This document shows positions 9,244 through 17,705 of a DNA stretch of 64,000 nt, piece after piece. Made by a program: the position numbers and the translations under genes. Within the stretch, counting starts at the first letter, position 1. Each line of letters begins with the position of its first letter. The notes beneath the pieces were generated by a model. That model did no database searches. It saw nothing but the letters and a program-made list of their open reading frames with translations, and was not told where the DNA came from. Origin of the DNA: Clostridiaceae bacterium. Lineage in GTDB: Bacteria; Bacillota; Clostridia; Lachnospirales; Lachnospiraceae. The stretch is from assembly GCA_009911065.1 (NCBI GenBank), contig QXWR01000016.1, positions 34,860-98,859 of the forward strand, read 5' to 3'.

Positions 9244-10392
9244 TTGAAGTGTACAATTCTTTTAAATAATATTTTTGAAAAATTGAAAGAACCTTTTACC
9301 TATACGATTATAGCAGCTTTTGCTATATTATGTTCCTGTTTTTGCATTACTGTCAATCAATATGCAATAAGGGAAACTTATTCCGAAAAGACAGAAAATA
9401 TGGGGGTTTCTCCTTTTCTTGAATCTGGAACTATAATTCATCAGGAAATTAACGTCAATGGCGAAATTACAGAATTAGAATTAATGACAGAAGGAATATC
9501 AGAAGGAGATAATGGAAGTATTAAAGTACTATTAAAACATCCAAAGGGAAGCTGGTCAGAGTATTTTTTATTTGATGAAATTTTTAAAAATGGACAACGT
9601 ATTTCCATAAAATTACCTTCTGGCATAGTTGGACCACTGGATGTCTATATATCAGGATCGAATCATGTAAAACCGATAGTTTTAAAAACACGTTCCGAAA
9701 AATTATTGGGACAATATGACATTAATGGAGCAATTCAAAATGGCAATCTCCTTGTAACAGTAAAAACGGCAGTCATACCAAGATATACTTATCTACGCAT
9801 TTGTTTATTGGTATTTATGTTGCTTGTCTTTGGGTTTCACATATTTATGTACCGATTTTCTGAAAATAAACGAGAGAAAGGACTATATTGGTTAGCTGTT
9901 GTATATATCTTTTGTACAATTAGTATTCGTTATCCTATAAGCACACTATTGGCAGAACCATATTGGGAAACTCTTACAAATTTTAGTCATCAAACATTAG
10001 TCAGGGGCATCCGCGGAAGCTTTTTTCTTGATGACGCTGGTTACTGGCCTTTGCTTCCTAGGTTGATTTCATATGTTATCATATTCTTATTTTATCAAAA
10101 AAAGTATATGGGCATATTTTATGGTATTATTTGTTTGAGTATTATAGTTGGATTAACAGCAGAATTTGTTAAAGCCAAATATAGTAGATATTTATTTTTG
10201 GAGGCTCGATTTATTATCTCCCTTTTTATAGGTGTAACTCGTTATTTAGAAATTTCGCAAATGTTATTACTACATAATATAGCCTATATGGGGATATTTG
10301 TAATTATTTTCGTGTTCCTAAATGATTTGGATGTAATGCCTTCCCACATGCGGGGGGGTATTTTTCATAACATTTCTTTTTACTTGCAGTAA
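9244..10392 (+). CDS. 5' half of phase-variable large membrane protein, tandem paralog 1
   Basis: Starts at TTG 9244 after AGGAG. The frame has a TM segment (about 18-38), an extracytoplasmic domain of about 145 residues, and several further TM segments, with a conserved DDAGYWPLLPRL motif at residue 263. It breaks after the G7 tract at 10352-10358. Comparison with paralog 3, which is intact through this point, shows that the real continuation lies in the neighbouring frame, with SKPQYIGLIPLM following. A G6 or G9 tract would give a 755-residue protein. Topology and size suggest a GT-C-like membrane glycosyltransferase or polymerase, but I do not recognise the family, and the function is inferred only from its place in a glycan locus. 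Confidence 0.75.
   Translation: MKCTILLNNIFEKLKEPFTYTIIAAFAILCSCFCITVNQYAIRETYSEKTENMGVSPFLESGTIIHQEINVNGEITELELMTEGISEGDNGSIKVLLKHPKGSWSEYFLFDEIFKNGQRISIKLPSGIVGPLDVYISGSNHVKPIVLKTRSEKLLGQYDINGAIQNGNLLVTVKTAVIPRYTYLRICLLVFMLLVFGFHIFMYRFSENKREKGLYWLAVVYIFCTISIRYPISTLLAEPYWETLTNFSHQTLVRGIRGSFFLDDAGYWPLLPRLISYVIIFLFYQKKYMGIFYGIICLSIIVGLTAEFVKAKYSRYLFLEARFIISLFIGVTRYLEISQMLLLHNIAYMGIFVIIFVFLNDLDVMPSHMRGGIFHNISFYLQ
10352..10358 (+). repeat. Poly-G tract (G7), predicted phase-variation switch
   Basis: Seven Gs separate the two frames of paralog 1. The upstream frame takes two Gs (CGG) and the true downstream frame takes one (GTA), so lengths divisible by three are in phase and G7 is OFF. The same site in paralog 2 holds ten Gs in identical surroundings, direct evidence within the window that the tract length varies. 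Confidence 0.88.
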
Positions 10393-10420
10393 ACCACAAT
10401 ACATTGGTTTAATTCCTCTC

Positions 10421-11512
10421 ATGTTATTGTTAATTGCAACAAAATGGAATCAAATTGGGACAAGAAAACTGCAATATTGCTTAATATGTTGTATAGGTCC
10501 TTTTTTACAAATATTATATTTGTTAAGTGGCTTGGCAGAAGACAGTCATCCTGGAAAAAGAGTTGGAGGATTATTTCATAATGTATTCGAAACTTGCTAC
10601 ACATATATTCAAAACTTCCTCTATTTTTTTGCCGATTTCAACAAAAATGTTAAAAATACTGGATTGTTTTTAAATATTCTTATTGGCTTGGTTTTATTAC
10701 TTATATTATTGAAGCTTATCACTTTACATAAAGATAACAGAAGTTTATTTTCCATTTCACTGTTTTTATGGGGTTTAGGTATAACCTTCAGTAATGCAAT
10801 AACAGGAAGGATGGCTCAAACTATAGATCAATCTGCTTTCTTATCTGCCACATCATATACTAGCGGACGTGGAGAGTTTTTAGTATATGTAGGAATCCTA
10901 TTTTTTTGCATAATGGTTATTTCTGATCATTTTCTTGTTATTTATGATTTAAAATGGAAAAAGATAATTTTATCTATTGTGCTAATTCTATGTGTTTGTC
11001 GTTTTTCAAAAAATATGCTTGGAAGTACTGAATTTGAAACCAGGACAAATTGGAGACAATTTGCTTCTATGTTGGATGAACCAGAATATGCAATACCCGT
11101 TATAGAAAGAGATTCTTTTATTACTCAAAATGCAGATGTATTTTATTATGGTCAGCGAAAATTAGGAGAATCTAAGGTACGACAAAGTAGCAGGGTAGCA
11201 TCAGAAAATCAGATTGATAAAATGATGATTTCTTTGCTGGATGTAGGGGATACCATCAAAGATCGCAAGGTTATTTCTATATACACAAAAAAGCTATATA
11301 TCTCCCAACCAAACGAAATATATGTTTTACTATTTAATAAAAATGGAGATGTTTTAGCATATAGTCAAGGAATTATAGAGTACGACCGATCACTTATTGG
11401 TTTTCAATTTGAAGAAAAAGTTTATGATGTTAGTCATGTTGGATTTTATTGTTCAAAAAATGGGATGCCTTATGAAGTTAGACCAGAAATATTTATTGCA
11501 GTTTCTCACTAA
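10421..11512 (+). CDS. 3' half of phase-variable large membrane protein, tandem paralog 1
   Basis: A 363-residue frame with about six TM segments in the first half and a soluble C-terminal domain (roughly the last 140 residues) ending VRPEIFIAVSH. The apparent ATG 10421 is internal: the frame is open upstream to the G7 tract, and the residues before it (SKPQYIGLIPL) match the uninterrupted paralog 3. No ribosome binding site precedes the ATG. It should be read as the C-terminal half of the gene starting at 9244 and silent in the present phase. Confidence 0.75.
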   Translation: MLLLIATKWNQIGTRKLQYCLICCIGPFLQILYLLSGLAEDSHPGKRVGGLFHNVFETCYTYIQNFLYFFADFNKNVKNTGLFLNILIGLVLLLILLKLITLHKDNRSLFSISLFLWGLGITFSNAITGRMAQTIDQSAFLSATSYTSGRGEFLVYVGILFFCIMVISDHFLVIYDLKWKKIILSIVLILCVCRFSKNMLGSTEFETRTNWRQFASMLDEPEYAIPVIERDSFITQNADVFYYGQRKLGESKVRQSSRVASENQIDKMMISLLDVGDTIKDRKVISIYTKKLYISQPNEIYVLLFNKNGDVLAYSQGIIEYDRSLIGFQFEEKVYDVSHVGFYCSKNGMPYEVRPEIFIAVSH

Positions 11513-11574
11513 TTTTTAATAATTGATAGATACCAGATAAGGATAAATTTTTTGACCTATATAGGTTCTTTTGA

Positions 11575-11603
11575 TTGAGTATCAGCTATCCATATGTTAT
11601 AAT
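11575..11603 (+). promoter_or_regulatory. Predicted sigma-70-type promoter of the small toxin gene
   Basis: TTGAGT (11575-11580) and TATAAT (11598-11603) are separated by 17 bp, about 80 bp before a 26-codon toxin-like frame. A second TTGACC at 11552 is less well spaced. A promoter here also places a new transcription start inside the array of tandem paralogs. Confidence 0.6.
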
Positions 11604-11683
11604 GAACTTGTGTAATTGAAAAGAAAGTAGGATGCGATTTTCCGATGGATGCCCTCTAGTCTAACGAAAGAGGGTGATGCCCT

Positions 11684-11764
11684 ATGAGTATAATGGAAGT
11701 TCTTACATTATTACTTGTATTGTTTGCGGCTCTGTCTTACATAGACAATCATAAAAAGAAATAA
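11684..11764 (+). CDS. Small hydrophobic holin-like type I toxin (26 aa)
   Basis: A 26-residue frame: MSIMEVLTLL, then a hydrophobic stretch, then a charged tail ending NHKKK. Start context GAGGGTGATGCCCT-ATG, the single membrane helix and the lysine tail match the small Firmicutes holin-like toxins of type I toxin-antitoxin loci. The stop codon lies within the left arm of a perfect 12-bp terminator stem that could also serve an antisense RNA from the opposite strand. The antitoxin RNA itself cannot be seen directly. The gene is too short for normal gene callers. It sits between tandem paralogs 1 and 2, where it could stabilise the array. Confidence 0.65.
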   Translation: MSIMEVLTLLLVLFAALSYIDNHKKK

Positions 11765-11797
11765 GCATCCCTACCGCCCAAGTTTGGATGCTTATTT
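11759..11797. terminator. Strong hairpin terminator overlapping the toxin stop codon
   Basis: Perfect 12-bp stem AAATAAGCATCC / GGATGCTTATTT around a 15-base loop. Because both flanks are A/T-rich it can work in both directions, as in type I toxin-antitoxin pairs whose toxin mRNA and antisense RNA converge. Confidence 0.75.
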
Positions 11798-11864
11798 CTT
11801 ATAATCATTTTTACTGAGGGCAATCGGAGATTCAAATCCGATCACTTCTAAGTAGATTATACAT

Positions 11865-11907
11865 GAGAGCTGCTTGATTTTCAAGTGGCTCTTTATATTT
11901 TTTATCA
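11865..11907 (+). terminator. Second hairpin with T-rich tail before paralog 2
   Basis: Stem of about 13 bp with wobble pairs (AGCTGCTTGA pairing TCAAGTGGCT, loop TTT), followed by CTTTATATTTTTT. It would end transcripts just before paralog 2, about 30 bp ahead of its ribosome binding site, so paralog 2 may need read-through or its own promoter. Confidence 0.5.
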
Positions 11908-11923
11908 AAAAGGAGATAGTAAA

Positions 11924-13075
11924 TTGAAAAACATTATAATTTTAAATAAAATTTATGAAAAATTGAAGGCTCCTTTTACCTATACAATTATAGCGGCATT
12001 TGCTATTTTCTGTTCGTGCCTTTGCATCACGGTCAGCCAATTTGCAATAAAAGAAACATACTCCGAAAAAACAGAACATGTGGGAGTTTCCCCTCAGCTT
12101 GATTCCGAAACAATTATTCATCAAGAAATTAATGTTAGAGGAAATATTACAGAATTAGAACTGAAGACAGAGGGAATATCAGAAGGAGACCATGGAAATA
12201 TTAAAATCCTGTTAAAACATTCAAAGGGAAATTGGACAGAAAATTTTTCACTTGATAGCATTTTGAAAAATGGACAAAATATCTCAATAAAGTTACCTTC
12301 TAATATAGTAGGACCAATAGATGTATATGTATCAGGAGTAGATCTTGTAAATCCGGTAGTTTTAAAAACACGTTCAGAGAATCTATTGGGACAATATGAT
12401 ATTAATGGAACAATTTATAGTGGTAACGTTCTTATGACTGTAAAAACAACAGTTATACCAAGATATACTTATCTACGTATTAGTTTACTGATAATTATGT
12501 TATTTATTTTGGGATTCCACATATCTATGTACCGTTTTTCTGAAAACACACAAGAAAAAGGGCTTTATTGGATAGCACTTGCGTATATCTTTTGCACAAT
12601 TTGTATCCGCTGTCCTGTAAGTACATTATTGGCAGAACCATGTATGGAGACATTTGCAAATTTCATCCATCAAACGTTCACTAGAGGAATCCGAGGAAGT
12701 TTTTTTCTTGATGATGCAGGATACTGGCCGTTATTACCCAGATTAATATCATTTATTATTGTATTCTTATTATGTCAAAAACAATATATAGGCATATTAT
12801 ATGGTCTTATCTGTTTAGGGCTTATGGTTGGGCTGACAGCAGAATTTACCAAGGTTAAATACAAAAAGTATTTATTTTCAGAAGCTCGTTTTTTGATTTC
12901 TCTTTTTATGGGAGCAACCTGTTATCTGGAAATACGAGAAATGTTATTTTTACATAATATAGCCTATATGGGGATATTCATAATTATTTTTGCATTCTTG
13001 AATGATTTGGATGTAATGTCTTCCTACATGCGGGGGGGGGGTATTTTTCATAACATTTCTTTTTACTTGCAGTAA
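11924..13075 (+). CDS. 5' half of phase-variable large membrane protein, tandem paralog 2
   Basis: The best start is TTG 11924, preceded by AAGGAGA and aligned with the TTG start of paralog 1; upstream in-frame codons run through a terminator hairpin. Architecture equals paralog 1: TM anchor, extracytoplasmic domain, TM segments, and the DDAGYWPLLPRL motif. The frame breaks after the G10 tract at 13032-13041. G9 or G12 would restore a 756-residue protein. The region next to the tract is almost identical to paralog 1 over about 100 bp, while the flanks are more diverged. Function is inferred only from context (possible GT-C-like transferase or polymerase). Confidence 0.75.
   Translation: MKNIIILNKIYEKLKAPFTYTIIAAFAIFCSCLCITVSQFAIKETYSEKTEHVGVSPQLDSETIIHQEINVRGNITELELKTEGISEGDHGNIKILLKHSKGNWTENFSLDSILKNGQNISIKLPSNIVGPIDVYVSGVDLVNPVVLKTRSENLLGQYDINGTIYSGNVLMTVKTTVIPRYTYLRISLLIIMLFILGFHISMYRFSENTQEKGLYWIALAYIFCTICIRCPVSTLLAEPCMETFANFIHQTFTRGIRGSFFLDDAGYWPLLPRLISFIIVFLLCQKQYIGILYGLICLGLMVGLTAEFTKVKYKKYLFSEARFLISLFMGATCYLEIREMLFLHNIAYMGIFIIIFAFLNDLDVMSSYMRGGGIFHNISFYLQ
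13032..13041 (+). repeat. Poly-G tract (G10), predicted phase-variation switch
   Basis: Ten Gs at the same position as the G7 of paralog 1. In-phase lengths are multiples of three, so G10 is OFF and loss of one G turns it ON. Ten uninterrupted Gs is within the range known to slip readily in bacterial contingency loci. Confidence 0.9.
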
Positions 13076-13103
13076 ACCACAATACATTGGTTTAATTCCT
13101 CTC

Positions 13104-14195
13104 ATGTTATTGTTAATTACAACAAAATGGAATCAAATTGGGATAAAAAAATTACAATATTGCTTAATATGTTGTATTGGTCCTTTTATACAAATATTGT
13201 ATTTGCTAAGTAATTTGGCAGAGGACAAACATCCTGGAAGAAAAACTGGGGAATTACTTCATAATATATTTGAAACATGTTATACATATGTGCAAAGTTT
13301 TTTGTATTTTTTTCAAAATTATAATAAAAGTACTCAGAATAGTGGATTATTTATAAATCTTCTTATTAGTTTTGTGTTATTGTTCCTATTATTGAAACTT
13401 ATCACTCTGCACAAAAATAACAGAAGTGTATTTTGCATCACACTTTTTCTATGGGGAATAGGTATAACTTTCAGTAATGCAATAACAGGAAGATTGAATC
13501 AAACCATAAATTTATCATATATCTATTCTGTAACATCGTATGTAAGTGGACGCGAAGAATTTTTAGTATATGTAGGAATTATATTCTTTTGTATATTAAT
13601 AGTTTCTGATCATTTTCTTTTTATATATGATACGGACTGGAAAAAACAGATTTTGTCAATAGTTTTAATTTTATGTATTTGTCGTTTTTCAAAAAATATG
13701 CTTGGAAATACGGAATTTGAAACCAGAACAAATTGGACACAATTTGCTTCTATGATGGAAAACGCAGAATATGCAATACCGATTGAACAAAGAGATTCTT
13801 TTATTACTAAAAACGCAGAAGTTTTTTATTATGGTCAAAGGGAATTAAGCGAACTCAAAGTTCGACAAAGCAGCAGAGCAGCAAAAAAATGTCACATTGA
13901 AAAAACGATGATCTCTTCACTAGATGTAGAAGATACCATCAAAGATCACGGCGTTATTTCTATATATACCAAAAGGCAATATGTTTCCCAACCAAAAGAA
14001 ATATATATTTTATTATTTGATCAAAGTGGAAATATTTTAGCACGTGCGGAAGGAATTACAGAATATGATCGGTCACTAATTGGTTTTCAATTTGACCAGA
14101 AAATATATGGTGTCAGTCATATTGAATTTTACTATCCACAGGATGGAATGCCTTATGAAGTTAAGCCGGAAATATTTATTGCTGTTGCTAATTGA
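13104..14195 (+). CDS. 3' half of phase-variable large membrane protein, tandem paralog 2
   Basis: A 363-residue frame parallel to the 3' half of paralog 1, with TM segments and then a C-terminal soluble domain ending EIFIAVAN. It is open upstream to the G10 tract. The ATG at 13104 is internal and lacks a ribosome binding site, so this is the C-terminal half of the gene at 11924. It is not expected to be translated in the phase shown. Conservation of the coding sequence despite the frame break argues that the gene is functional in part of the population rather than decaying. Confidence 0.75.
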   Translation: MLLLITTKWNQIGIKKLQYCLICCIGPFIQILYLLSNLAEDKHPGRKTGELLHNIFETCYTYVQSFLYFFQNYNKSTQNSGLFINLLISFVLLFLLLKLITLHKNNRSVFCITLFLWGIGITFSNAITGRLNQTINLSYIYSVTSYVSGREEFLVYVGIIFFCILIVSDHFLFIYDTDWKKQILSIVLILCICRFSKNMLGNTEFETRTNWTQFASMMENAEYAIPIEQRDSFITKNAEVFYYGQRELSELKVRQSSRAAKKCHIEKTMISSLDVEDTIKDHGVISIYTKRQYVSQPKEIYILLFDQSGNILARAEGITEYDRSLIGFQFDQKIYGVSHIEFYYPQDGMPYEVKPEIFIAVAN

Positions 14196-14306
14196 ATTTA
14201 TTGGGCTACAAATTTATCATTGTTCTAATGTAAGTAAGTTTAAAGCTTGGAATAATAAAAGTTTAATGGAAAAATAAATTAGAGGGGAATATTTAAAATA
14301 TAACAT

Positions 14307-15737
14307 ATGAAAGATAAAGAAATTTGCAAGTGGAATAAAATCAGACAAATAGAAGTTCCTTTTCTTTCAGCGGTTATAGCTGCATTTGCTGTTTTATGTT
14401 CCTGTTTCTGTATTACAGTAAATCAATTTTCAATGAAAGAGACATATTCTCAAGAGACACAGTATGAAGGGATATCTCCACCTTTAAAGGCAGAAACGAT
14501 TTTTCATCAACAAATAAATATAAATGGCAAAATTGATGAATTAAGTTTTCAGATAAATGGTATTGAAGAGGCAAGTGGAAATATAAAGATTTTAATAAAG
14601 CATACAGAAGGCAGTTTCGTAAAGACTTTTCCTCTCAATGAAATCGAAAAAAGTACACAGATAATTTCCATAAAGTTGTCACCCCAAATAACAGGTCCTG
14701 TTGACCTTTATATTTCAGGGCAGGATATAAAAGACCAAGTTGTATTCAAGACTCGTTCCGAAACGTTATTAGGGTGTTGGGATATGAATGGAACACCTCT
14801 GAATGGTAATCTGTTAATGGCTATAAAAGTTGCTGTTATTCCAAGATATAGCTATTTACGCATTAGTCTGTTGATAATTATGTCGATAGCATTTTTGTAT
14901 CTTGTGTATATATACAAATTTCCGGAAATGCAACGTGAAAAAAAGTTATATTGGATTGCAGTTGTTTTTGTTTTTTGCAGTAATTGCATTTGCTATCCAA
15001 GCAGAACACTTTTAGCAGAACCACGTTGGGAGGTTCTTACAAATTTTATTCATCAGACATGGGTCAGAGAATTATATGACAGTTTTTTTCTGGACGATGC
15101 TGGATATTGGCCTTTGTTACCAAGGATAATATCCATTATTGTTTGCAAATTTAAACCAGCGTTTAAGTATGCAGGCGTTATATTTTCATTAATTTGTCTC
15201 TTTTCTATCGTCGTTTTAACTACCGAGTTTGCAAAAACTAAATATAAAAGGTTTTTATTTACTGAAGCTCGTTTTATGCTTGTATTGTTGATGGGAGCAA
15301 CTTGCTATCTTGATATATCATCCATGTTATATCTATTTAACCTAGGATACCTTGGCATATTATTTATTATTTTAGCATTTATGAATGACTTAAATGCTCT
15401 CTCTCCTTTCAAGCAAACTCTTTTGATTTTAATAACAGTTCTTTATACCAGCAGTAAACCACAATATATTGGCTTAATTCCTTTAATGGGACTTGTGCTT
15501 ATATTAAAGCGAAGACAAATTGGAACTGCTAAAACACATTATTGTCTGATATGCTGTATTGGTCCTTTTCTGCAAATTTTATATTTAATTAGTAAAGTTA
15601 CAGAGGATAGCTGTAGCAGAAAGAGTCCAGGGGTTTTGCAAAGTATTTTTGAAACCTTTTATACTTATGTTCAAAGTTTTTTATATTTTTTTAAGCCTTT
15701 TGAGAAATACCCCCCCCCCGAACGGGCTATTTTTTAA
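14307..15737 (+). CDS. 5' part of phase-variable large membrane protein, tandem paralog 3
   Basis: A 476-residue frame starting at ATG 14307, homologous to paralogs 1 and 2 but intact through the position of their G tracts (LLILITVLYTSSKPQYIGL), which proves the frame relation in those two. Here the break lies about 120 residues further on, at a C10 tract (15710-15719). C9 or C12 would give a 759-residue protein. It carries the same TM anchor, extracytoplasmic domain and DDAGYWPLLPR motif. Three paralogs thus have switches at two different positions, which suggests independent evolution of the switch. Confidence 0.78.
   Translation: MKDKEICKWNKIRQIEVPFLSAVIAAFAVLCSCFCITVNQFSMKETYSQETQYEGISPPLKAETIFHQQININGKIDELSFQINGIEEASGNIKILIKHTEGSFVKTFPLNEIEKSTQIISIKLSPQITGPVDLYISGQDIKDQVVFKTRSETLLGCWDMNGTPLNGNLLMAIKVAVIPRYSYLRISLLIIMSIAFLYLVYIYKFPEMQREKKLYWIAVVFVFCSNCICYPSRTLLAEPRWEVLTNFIHQTWVRELYDSFFLDDAGYWPLLPRIISIIVCKFKPAFKYAGVIFSLICLFSIVVLTTEFAKTKYKRFLFTEARFMLVLLMGATCYLDISSMLYLFNLGYLGILFIILAFMNDLNALSPFKQTLLILITVLYTSSKPQYIGLIPLMGLVLILKRRQIGTAKTHYCLICCIGPFLQILYLISKVTEDSCSRKSPGVLQSIFETFYTYVQSFLYFFKPFEKYPPPERAIF
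15710..15719 (+). repeat. Poly-C tract (C10), predicted phase-variation switch
   Basis: Ten Cs on the coding strand. The upstream frame uses one C (TAC) and the true downstream frame uses two (CCG), so C9 or C12 is in phase and C10 is OFF. The downstream reading, NGLFFNLLISFVLL, matches the corresponding TM segment of paralogs 1 and 2. Confidence 0.88.
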
Positions 15738-16587
15738 TCTTCTCATAAGTTTTGTTTTATTATCAATATTGATAAAACTTATTATGTTTCATAAAAGTAA
15801 TACAAGTGTATTATGTCTCGCTTTATCTCTATGGACATTGGGAAGTATTTTTACTAATTCAATTACAGGAAGAATGGCTCAAAATATAAATGCATCTTAT
15901 CTGTTATCTGCTACATCTTATGTAAGCAGACGAGAAGAATTTCTGTCTTTTGTAGGAATATTATTTTTTTGTATCATCATTATTTCAAATCGTTTTTTTA
16001 TAACTTATGACTGTAATTGGAAAAAAATACTATTATCTATTACACTTGTTTTATGCGTTGGTCGTTTTTCACAAAAAATGTCTGGTTATTTAGATTTTGA
16101 GTATTCAACAAATTGGAAACGATTTTCTTTTATGGCAGAAAGGAAAGAATATGCAATTCCGGTTTGTCATGAAGATTCTTTTATTACTCATAATGCGGAT
16201 GTTTATTATTACGGAAAACGAGATTTAAGTAAATCAAAAGTCCGCCAAAGCAGCAAAGTCATTAAGGAAACTAAGATAGATACTCCTATGATATCTTTTC
16301 TTAATGTAGACAATTCTATTGAGGACAATGGTATTATATCTGTTTATGCACAGAAACGATATGTTTCACAACCAAAAGATATTTGTATCGTTTTGTTTGA
16401 CAATCAAGGTAATGTTTTGGCATATACAGATGGGATGACAGAATATGACCGATCTATTATTGGATTTCAGTTTAAACAAAAAGTTTATGGTGTCAGCCGT
16501 ATTGGATTTTACTGTAAAAGAAATCAAGTCCCTTATGAGTTAAAACCAGAAATATTTATTGCTGTTGCCCAAGAAAAGAACGATTAA
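15720..16587 (+). CDS. 3' part of phase-variable large membrane protein, tandem paralog 3
   Basis: Frame 1 after the C10 tract continues the homology to the paralogs: TM segments, then the C-terminal domain with YDRSIIGFQF and the end EIFIAVAQEKND. A start at 15649 in this frame is possible, but its first 20 codons are out of register with the paralogs, so that portion is a shadow. The sequence is the C-terminal half of the gene at 14307 and is OFF in the phase shown. Confidence 0.72.
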
Positions 16588-16607
16588 ATACAAGGAAAGG
16601 TAATAGA

Positions 16608-17660
16608 ATGAACGAATTAATCCAAATCTCCAAATACGCCGGAATGCGTGAAGATTTAATTCAAGCAGGGGGAGGTAACACATCGATTAAACTAGATGAA
16701 CACAAAATGGCTATTAAATCATCTGGCATTCAACTGGCTGACCTGTCTGAAAATTATGGTTATTCTGTGGTTGACTATCAAAAGATCAAAAACTATATGG
16801 ATCATATTATAAAAGGCCAAAATGATAAGACCGAAAACCACATATTAAAAGAATCTCTGATTGAAGGAAGGAAACCATCCATCGAGACGTTTCTCCATGC
16901 CATTACAGGGCGGGTGACGCTTCATACCCATTCTGTGGCTGTAAATATTCTGACAGCCAGAAAAGGCGGCATGAAAATCTTAAAGCAGTTGTTTCCCAAT
17001 TCTTTGATTATTGATTATGCAACCCCAGGGTTAAAATTGGCAGAATTATATTACCGAACCTATTTGGAAGAATCAGAAAAAGCAGGGATTGGTTTTTCAG
17101 TGATTTTTCTCAAAAATCATGGAGTTATTGTCAGCGGAAAGACTTCAGAAGATGTAATTCAGATGATGGAAGATGTGTTGTGTAAGACAGAAAAAGAAGT
17201 AGGAATCAACCATCAGGCTTACCGCCGCGGATATGAATTATATCAAAAGATGAAAGAGTATGGGATTGATGATGAGAAAATTGTTGTAAAAGCAGAAAAT
17301 TCGTCTGTATTAGAAGCTTATAAAAAACATGGCAATTCTTTATGGGACTACCAGTTTTGTCCCGATTGTATTGTTTTTTGTGGAAAAAAAGAATTTGTTT
17401 ATGATGCTGCCTGTAAAAAGGAAGATTTGCAACACTTCATACAAGACAATGGAAATCCTGTATTGGTTTCCTATGGAAACGATTTGTTTATTCGGGCAGA
17501 AAGCGTAAGAAAAGCCCGGGAGATAGAAAGTGTTTTAGCTTTCAGCGCACAGGTTGTTTTGTTTAACGAGAACCATTTGCTGGACTTACTTTCCGATGAA
17601 GAACAAAATTTTCTTCTGAACTGGGATGCTGAAAAATATCGTCAGAAGATGCAGGGATAA
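16608..17660 (+). CDS. Class II aldolase/adducin-family protein
   Basis: 350 residues. The N-terminal 210 form a class II aldolase domain: GGGNTSIK (21-28) binds phosphate, E93 is in the catalytic acid position, and H106, H108 and H171 (HTHSV, KNHGV) fit the zinc ligands. Relatives cleave or form sugar phosphates such as fuculose-1-phosphate, or epimerise ribulose-5-phosphate. The last 140 residues are an extension without a recognised domain. It leads a tight operon with two nucleotidyltransferases, a kinase fusion and a HAD phosphatase, so a role in making a small phosphorylated building block for activation is likely. An AAGGAAAGG-like leader precedes ATG 16608. Confidence 0.85.
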   Translation: MNELIQISKYAGMREDLIQAGGGNTSIKLDEHKMAIKSSGIQLADLSENYGYSVVDYQKIKNYMDHIIKGQNDKTENHILKESLIEGRKPSIETFLHAITGRVTLHTHSVAVNILTARKGGMKILKQLFPNSLIIDYATPGLKLAELYYRTYLEESEKAGIGFSVIFLKNHGVIVSGKTSEDVIQMMEDVLCKTEKEVGINHQAYRRGYELYQKMKEYGIDDEKIVVKAENSSVLEAYKKHGNSLWDYQFCPDCIVFCGKKEFVYDAACKKEDLQHFIQDNGNPVLVSYGNDLFIRAESVRKAREIESVLAFSAQVVLFNENHLLDLLSDEEQNFLLNWDAEKYRQKMQG

Positions 17661-17705
17661 TCTACTGTGTTGTAAATTGGATTCATTCTAAAGAAAGAGG
17701 ATATT

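Noticed and set aside
10421..10423. ATG 10421 (and 13104) as true starts of separate genes
   Set aside because: No ribosome binding site; the frames are open upstream to the poly-G tracts and match the uninterrupted paralog 3 before these ATGs.
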